Part shown: one piece after another, positions 35,401 through 38,005 of the stretch
How the letters are laid out: every line of letters begins with the position of its first letter
How positions within the stretch are numbered: position 1 is the first letter of the stretch
Assembly (NCBI GenBank): GCA_017528375.1
Contig: JAFXOY010000079.1
Location: forward strand, 1 to 38,005
From: Clostridia bacterium
GTDB lineage: Bacteria; Bacillota; Clostridia; TANB77; CAG-508
DNA: 38,005 nucleotides
Direction: 5' to 3'
Program-made: the position numbers and the translations under genes
Notes under the pieces: model-generated
Seen by the model: only the letters and a program-made list of their open reading frames with translations
The model's database searches: none
What the model was told of the DNA's origin: nothing

Positions 35401-36291
35401 ATGAATGATTTTGATGATATTATGGCAAAAGCCAATGGGAATGATACTCAAACGAAAAAGCCTTTTGATAAAAATGCTTGGGTAGAAAAGAAACAACAAG
35501 AAAGACAAGAAGTATATGATTTAATGGATAAAACAGCAGATGAAGTTAAGGTAGATATTGATAAGTACAAACAATATTTAGATGTTCAAGGTAGATTTGA
35601 TAAATACTCTGTTGGTAATGCACTTGTTATATCTGCAAGTCTTCCTACTGCTACACAATTAAAGGAGTTTACTGATTGGAAAGAAGCAGGTGCTTTCATT
35701 AAAAAGGGAGAAAACGGAATTAAAATATTAGAGCCGGGCGACCCTTATACAAGAGCAGATGGAAGTTCTGGTATTTCTTATAATGTTAAGAAAATGTTTG
35801 ATATATCACAAACAACTTCTAATCAAAAACCTAGAACTATAAGTTATGATGACAGAGTTAAATTGACTGCTCTGTTAAAAGATTGTCCTGTTGATATTAA
35901 AGCAGTAGATGAAATACCTAACAGTAATAATGTTGTAGAGTGGAATAAAGAAGATAATGCTTTATATGTTCAACGAGGAGGAGGAGAAACAGAAATATTC
36001 AAACAACTTGCAAAAGAATTGACAAGAGTTGGATTAGAAGAAACAGGAAATAGTGAATTAGATAATTTTAAATGTTCTTCTACTGCATATATGCTTTGTA
36101 AAAAATATGGAATAGATGTATCAAATATTAACATCAATTCTATTCCAGAAGCATTTAAGAATATGAGTGCTAGTGAAGTAAGAAATGAATTAACTTCTAT
36201 GCGTAGTGCTATGGAAGATATAAATACTAGAATGAGTGCATACTTTGAAACTATTTCAAAGACACCAAAAAATAAAGAACACGAGAGATAG
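35401..36291 (+). CDS. ArdC N-terminal domain-like protein
   Basis: 296 aa. Residues about 55-110 show the ArdC ssDNA-binding-like pattern: FDKYSVGNALVISASLPTAT, then FTDWKEAGAFIKKGENGIKI. Full ArdC proteins carry a metallopeptidase HExxH; here the matching region reads IFKQLAKELTRVG, so that activity seems lost. ArdC-type proteins coat the incoming strand and counter restriction. The start is six bases after the PcfB stop. The end (GAGAGATAGGAGG) supplies the next ribosome binding site. Confidence 0.75.
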   Translation: MNDFDDIMAKANGNDTQTKKPFDKNAWVEKKQQERQEVYDLMDKTADEVKVDIDKYKQYLDVQGRFDKYSVGNALVISASLPTATQLKEFTDWKEAGAFIKKGENGIKILEPGDPYTRADGSSGISYNVKKMFDISQTTSNQKPRTISYDDRVKLTALLKDCPVDIKAVDEIPNSNNVVEWNKEDNALYVQRGGGETEIFKQLAKELTRVGLEETGNSELDNFKCSSTAYMLCKKYGIDVSNININSIPEAFKNMSASEVRNELTSMRSAMEDINTRMSAYFETISKTPKNKEHER

Positions 36292-36300
36292 GAGGAACTT

Positions 36301-36504
36301 ATGAAAGACGAGATTAAAGTGTTGGAACTTGATAAATACGAATTAGGTATTCTAATCAATGCTTTAAACGAGTTTAGAAATAAACTTATTAAAGAGGGAA
36401 AGGAAACAGAATATGTAGATGAAGTTTTATTAAGAGCCATAGATGCCCCACCAAAAAAAAAAGTTCTCACAAGGTGTTTGAGGAGAGATGAACACAGATA
36501 CTAA
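36301..36504 (+). CDS. Small ICE protein with a slippery A10 tract
   Basis: 67 aa as read. Residues about 10-45 (LDKYELGILINALNEFRNKL, YVDEVLLRAID) match the small protein at 16423. Ten A residues (36453-36462) follow the APP codons. One extra A, or a -1 slip, would move the frame to end ...VFEER at a TGA that overlaps the coupling-protein ATG. As read, the frame runs 17 bases into that gene. The true end is therefore uncertain. Confidence 0.65.
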   Translation: MKDEIKVLELDKYELGILINALNEFRNKLIKEGKETEYVDEVLLRAIDAPPKKKVLTRCLRRDEHRY

Positions 36505-38005
36505 ATATCCAAAGTGGGTGTATTGTATTGGACTAATACCTACGATATGGTTAGCACTTTTAATTGCACCGTCAGTAAATGGAGGATTGCCAAAAGTTAT
36601 AAAGGATTTTTCTGATATACTTGGTAATCCTTTTCATATTACTTGGTGTGGAGATTCATTAAAGACAATAATAGTATTGATAATCGCTTATGTAATGGCT
36701 ATTACAATTTATTTATCTACTAGAAAAAACTATCGTAGGAGAGAAGAACACGGCTCTGCAAAGTGGGGTAATGCAACCGAGATAAATAAAAAGTACAAAC
36801 AAACCCCAATGGAAAACAATAAATTACTAACTCAAAATGTATGTTTAGGACTTAATGGTAAAAAGCATAGAAGAAACTTAAATGTATTAGTATGTGGTGG
36901 TAGTGGTGCAGGTAAAACAAGATTTTATTGTAAGCCTAATGTTATGCAATGTAATACTTCAATGGTAATTCTTGATCCAAAAGGAGAAATTGTAAGAGAT
37001 ACAGGTGCATTGCTAAAAAAGAAAGGTTATGAAGTTAAAGTATTGGATTTAATCAATATGGAAAAATCACATTGTTATAATCCTTTTGTTTATTTAAAGA
37101 GTGATAATGATGTTCAAAAGTTAGTCACAAACCTTTTTAAAGCAACTACACCAAAAGGAAGTCAAAGCAATGATCCATTCTGGGACACTGCTGCAAGTAT
37201 GCTATTATTAGCACTTGTTTTTTATTTGAAATATGAAGCACCAGATGATGAGCAGAACTTCCCAATGGTAATGGAATTATTAAGAGCAGGAGAAGTACAC
37301 GAAGATGATGACACTTATGTAAGTCCATTAGATGTATTATTTAATAGATTAGAAGAAAGAGAGCCAGAGCATATTGCAGTTAAGTATTATAGAGATTATC
37401 ACTCTGGTAGTGCTAAAACTCTTAAATCTATTCAAATTACACTTGCAGCAAGATTAGAAAAGTTCAATCTTGAAAGTCTTGCGTCTTTAACTGCAACTGA
37501 TGAATTAGATTTGCCATCATTAGGAGAAAAGAAAACTGCATTATTTGCACTTATACCAGATAACGATACAAGTTTTAATTTCCTAGTTAGTATTTTATAC
37601 ACGCAACTGTTTCAACAGTTGTTTTTTTTAGCAGACCATAAGTATGGAGGAAGTCTTCCTGTTCACGTTCATTTTGTTATGGACGAGTTTGCTAATGTAA
37701 GTTTGCCAGATGATTTTGATAAGATACTTTCTGTTATGCGTTCAAGAGAAGTATCAGTATCTATCATTTTACAAAACCTAGCACAATTAAAAGCCTTATT
37801 TGAAAAACAATGGGGAAGTATTATAGGAAACTGTGATGAGTTTTTATATCTTGGTGGTAATGAACAATCAACGCATAAGTACGTATCAGAGTTATTAGGT
37901 AAAGAAACTATTGACACTAATACCTATGGAAAATCAAGTGGTAGAAGTGGAAATTACTCTACTAATTATCAAATAAGTGGTAGGGAATTATTAACTCCGG
38001 ATGAA
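36488..38005 (+). CDS. VirD4/TraG-type coupling protein, 3' end outside the window
   Basis: 506 codons are open to the window edge with no stop. Two N-terminal membrane helices (about 9-27 and 58-78) lead to the motif EEHGSAKWG. The ATPase domain has Walker A GGSGAGKT (137-144) and Walker B HFVMDEFANV (aspartate 399, glutamate 400). The VirD4-type strand MVILDPKGEIVRDTG and the late motif SVMRSREVSVSIILQNLAQL are also present. It couples the relaxase-DNA complex to the type IV secretion channel. GAGGAGAG precedes the ATG. About 100 or more C-terminal residues should be missing. Confidence 0.93.
   Translation, partial: MNTDTKYPKWVYCIGLIPTIWLALLIAPSVNGGLPKVIKDFSDILGNPFHITWCGDSLKTIIVLIIAYVMAITIYLSTRKNYRRREEHGSAKWGNATEINKKYKQTPMENNKLLTQNVCLGLNGKKHRRNLNVLVCGGSGAGKTRFYCKPNVMQCNTSMVILDPKGEIVRDTGALLKKKGYEVKVLDLINMEKSHCYNPFVYLKSDNDVQKLVTNLFKATTPKGSQSNDPFWDTAASMLLLALVFYLKYEAPDDEQNFPMVMELLRAGEVHEDDDTYVSPLDVLFNRLEEREPEHIAVKYYRDYHSGSAKTLKSIQITLAARLEKFNLESLASLTATDELDLPSLGEKKTALFALIPDNDTSFNFLVSILYTQLFQQLFFLADHKYGGSLPVHVHFVMDEFANVSLPDDFDKILSVMRSREVSVSIILQNLAQLKALFEKQWGSIIGNCDEFLYLGGNEQSTHKYVSELLGKETIDTNTYGKSSGRSGNYSTNYQISGRELLTPDE

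Larger units (their letters stand above)
14900..38005 (+). mobile_element. Integrative and conjugative element, left part
   Basis: From just after secA to the window end the genes form a standard Gram-positive ICE set: tyrosine integrase, ParA/ParB, SNF2-methylase, Toprim protein, MobC, relaxase, PcfB, ArdC-like protein and VirD4 coupling protein, with a sortase-adhesin cargo. The gene order resembles the Tn1549-type group. The left end lies between 14853 and about 14908, the first arm-type repeat; the right end is not in the window. All genes read away from secA. Four-base palindromes CATG, AGCT and TCGA vanish from this point on. Confidence 0.9.

Noticed and set aside
1-38005. CRISPR array
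   Set aside because: No regularly spaced identical repeats with unique spacers are visible; the repeats found are att-like or protein-domain repeats.
1-38005. Antibiotic resistance gene in the ICE
   Set aside because: No product with resistance motifs appears in the visible part; cargo may lie beyond the right edge.

Overview
This is an AT-rich, low-GC Gram-positive window, most like a gut Clostridia-type member of the Bacillota. The evidence is strong AAAGGAGG-type ribosome binding sites, rho-independent terminators, AGA-dominated arginine codons, a zinc-tailed SecA, a SpaA/sortase surface module and a Firmicutes conjugative element. TAA, TAG and TGA all act as stops. All recognised genes read on the + strand.

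Region 1 (1-4303) holds chromosomal genes: an AAA ATPase with a DUF4143-like nuclease tail, a small unknown, an RsuA-type pseudouridine synthase, a Pr6Pr-like membrane protein and an SH3b-CAP secreted protein. It opens with a 3' half of a tRNA-Asn. Region 2 (4304-6377) is an integration hot spot: an intact tRNA-Asn followed by two degenerate copies of its 3' end plus terminator. The outer copies form a 102-bp direct repeat around a 1.7-kb cassette with a KilA-N protein, a TnpV fragment and a run of hairpins. Region 3 (6480-14852) is chromosomal again: an unknown protein, a CDF metal transporter, an ABC ATPase/permease pair, a DUF2974 hydrolase-like protein and secA.

Region 4 (about 14900 to the window end) is the left 23 kb of an integrative and conjugative element (ICE) inserted just downstream of secA. 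In order: candidate arm-type repeats, tyrosine integrase, ParA/ParB, an exported unknown protein, a thioester-domain adhesin and its sortase, small ICE proteins, a 2391-aa methylase/SNF2 helicase, DUF3848, a Toprim primase-like protein, an XRE regulator, a structured candidate oriT, DUF3789, MobC, MobP-type relaxase, PcfB, an ArdC-like protein, a small paralog and a VirD4/TraG coupling protein cut by the window edge. The mating channel and right end lie outside. Terminators divide it into an integration unit, a partition unit, a surface/helicase unit, a replication-regulation unit and a mobilisation unit.

The most interesting signals are these. (1) I find no CATG, AGCT or TCGA anywhere in the 23 kb of ICE, while all three are common in the flanking chromosome. 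(2) A complete TnpV-like gene with its own strong ribosome binding site lies out of frame inside the giant helicase gene. (3) The adhesin carries an in-frame stop and its sortase has arginine where the catalytic cysteine is expected. (4) A GC-rich folded element lies upstream of the mobilisation genes. (5) tRNA-Asn-derived repeats bracket a KilA-N cassette.
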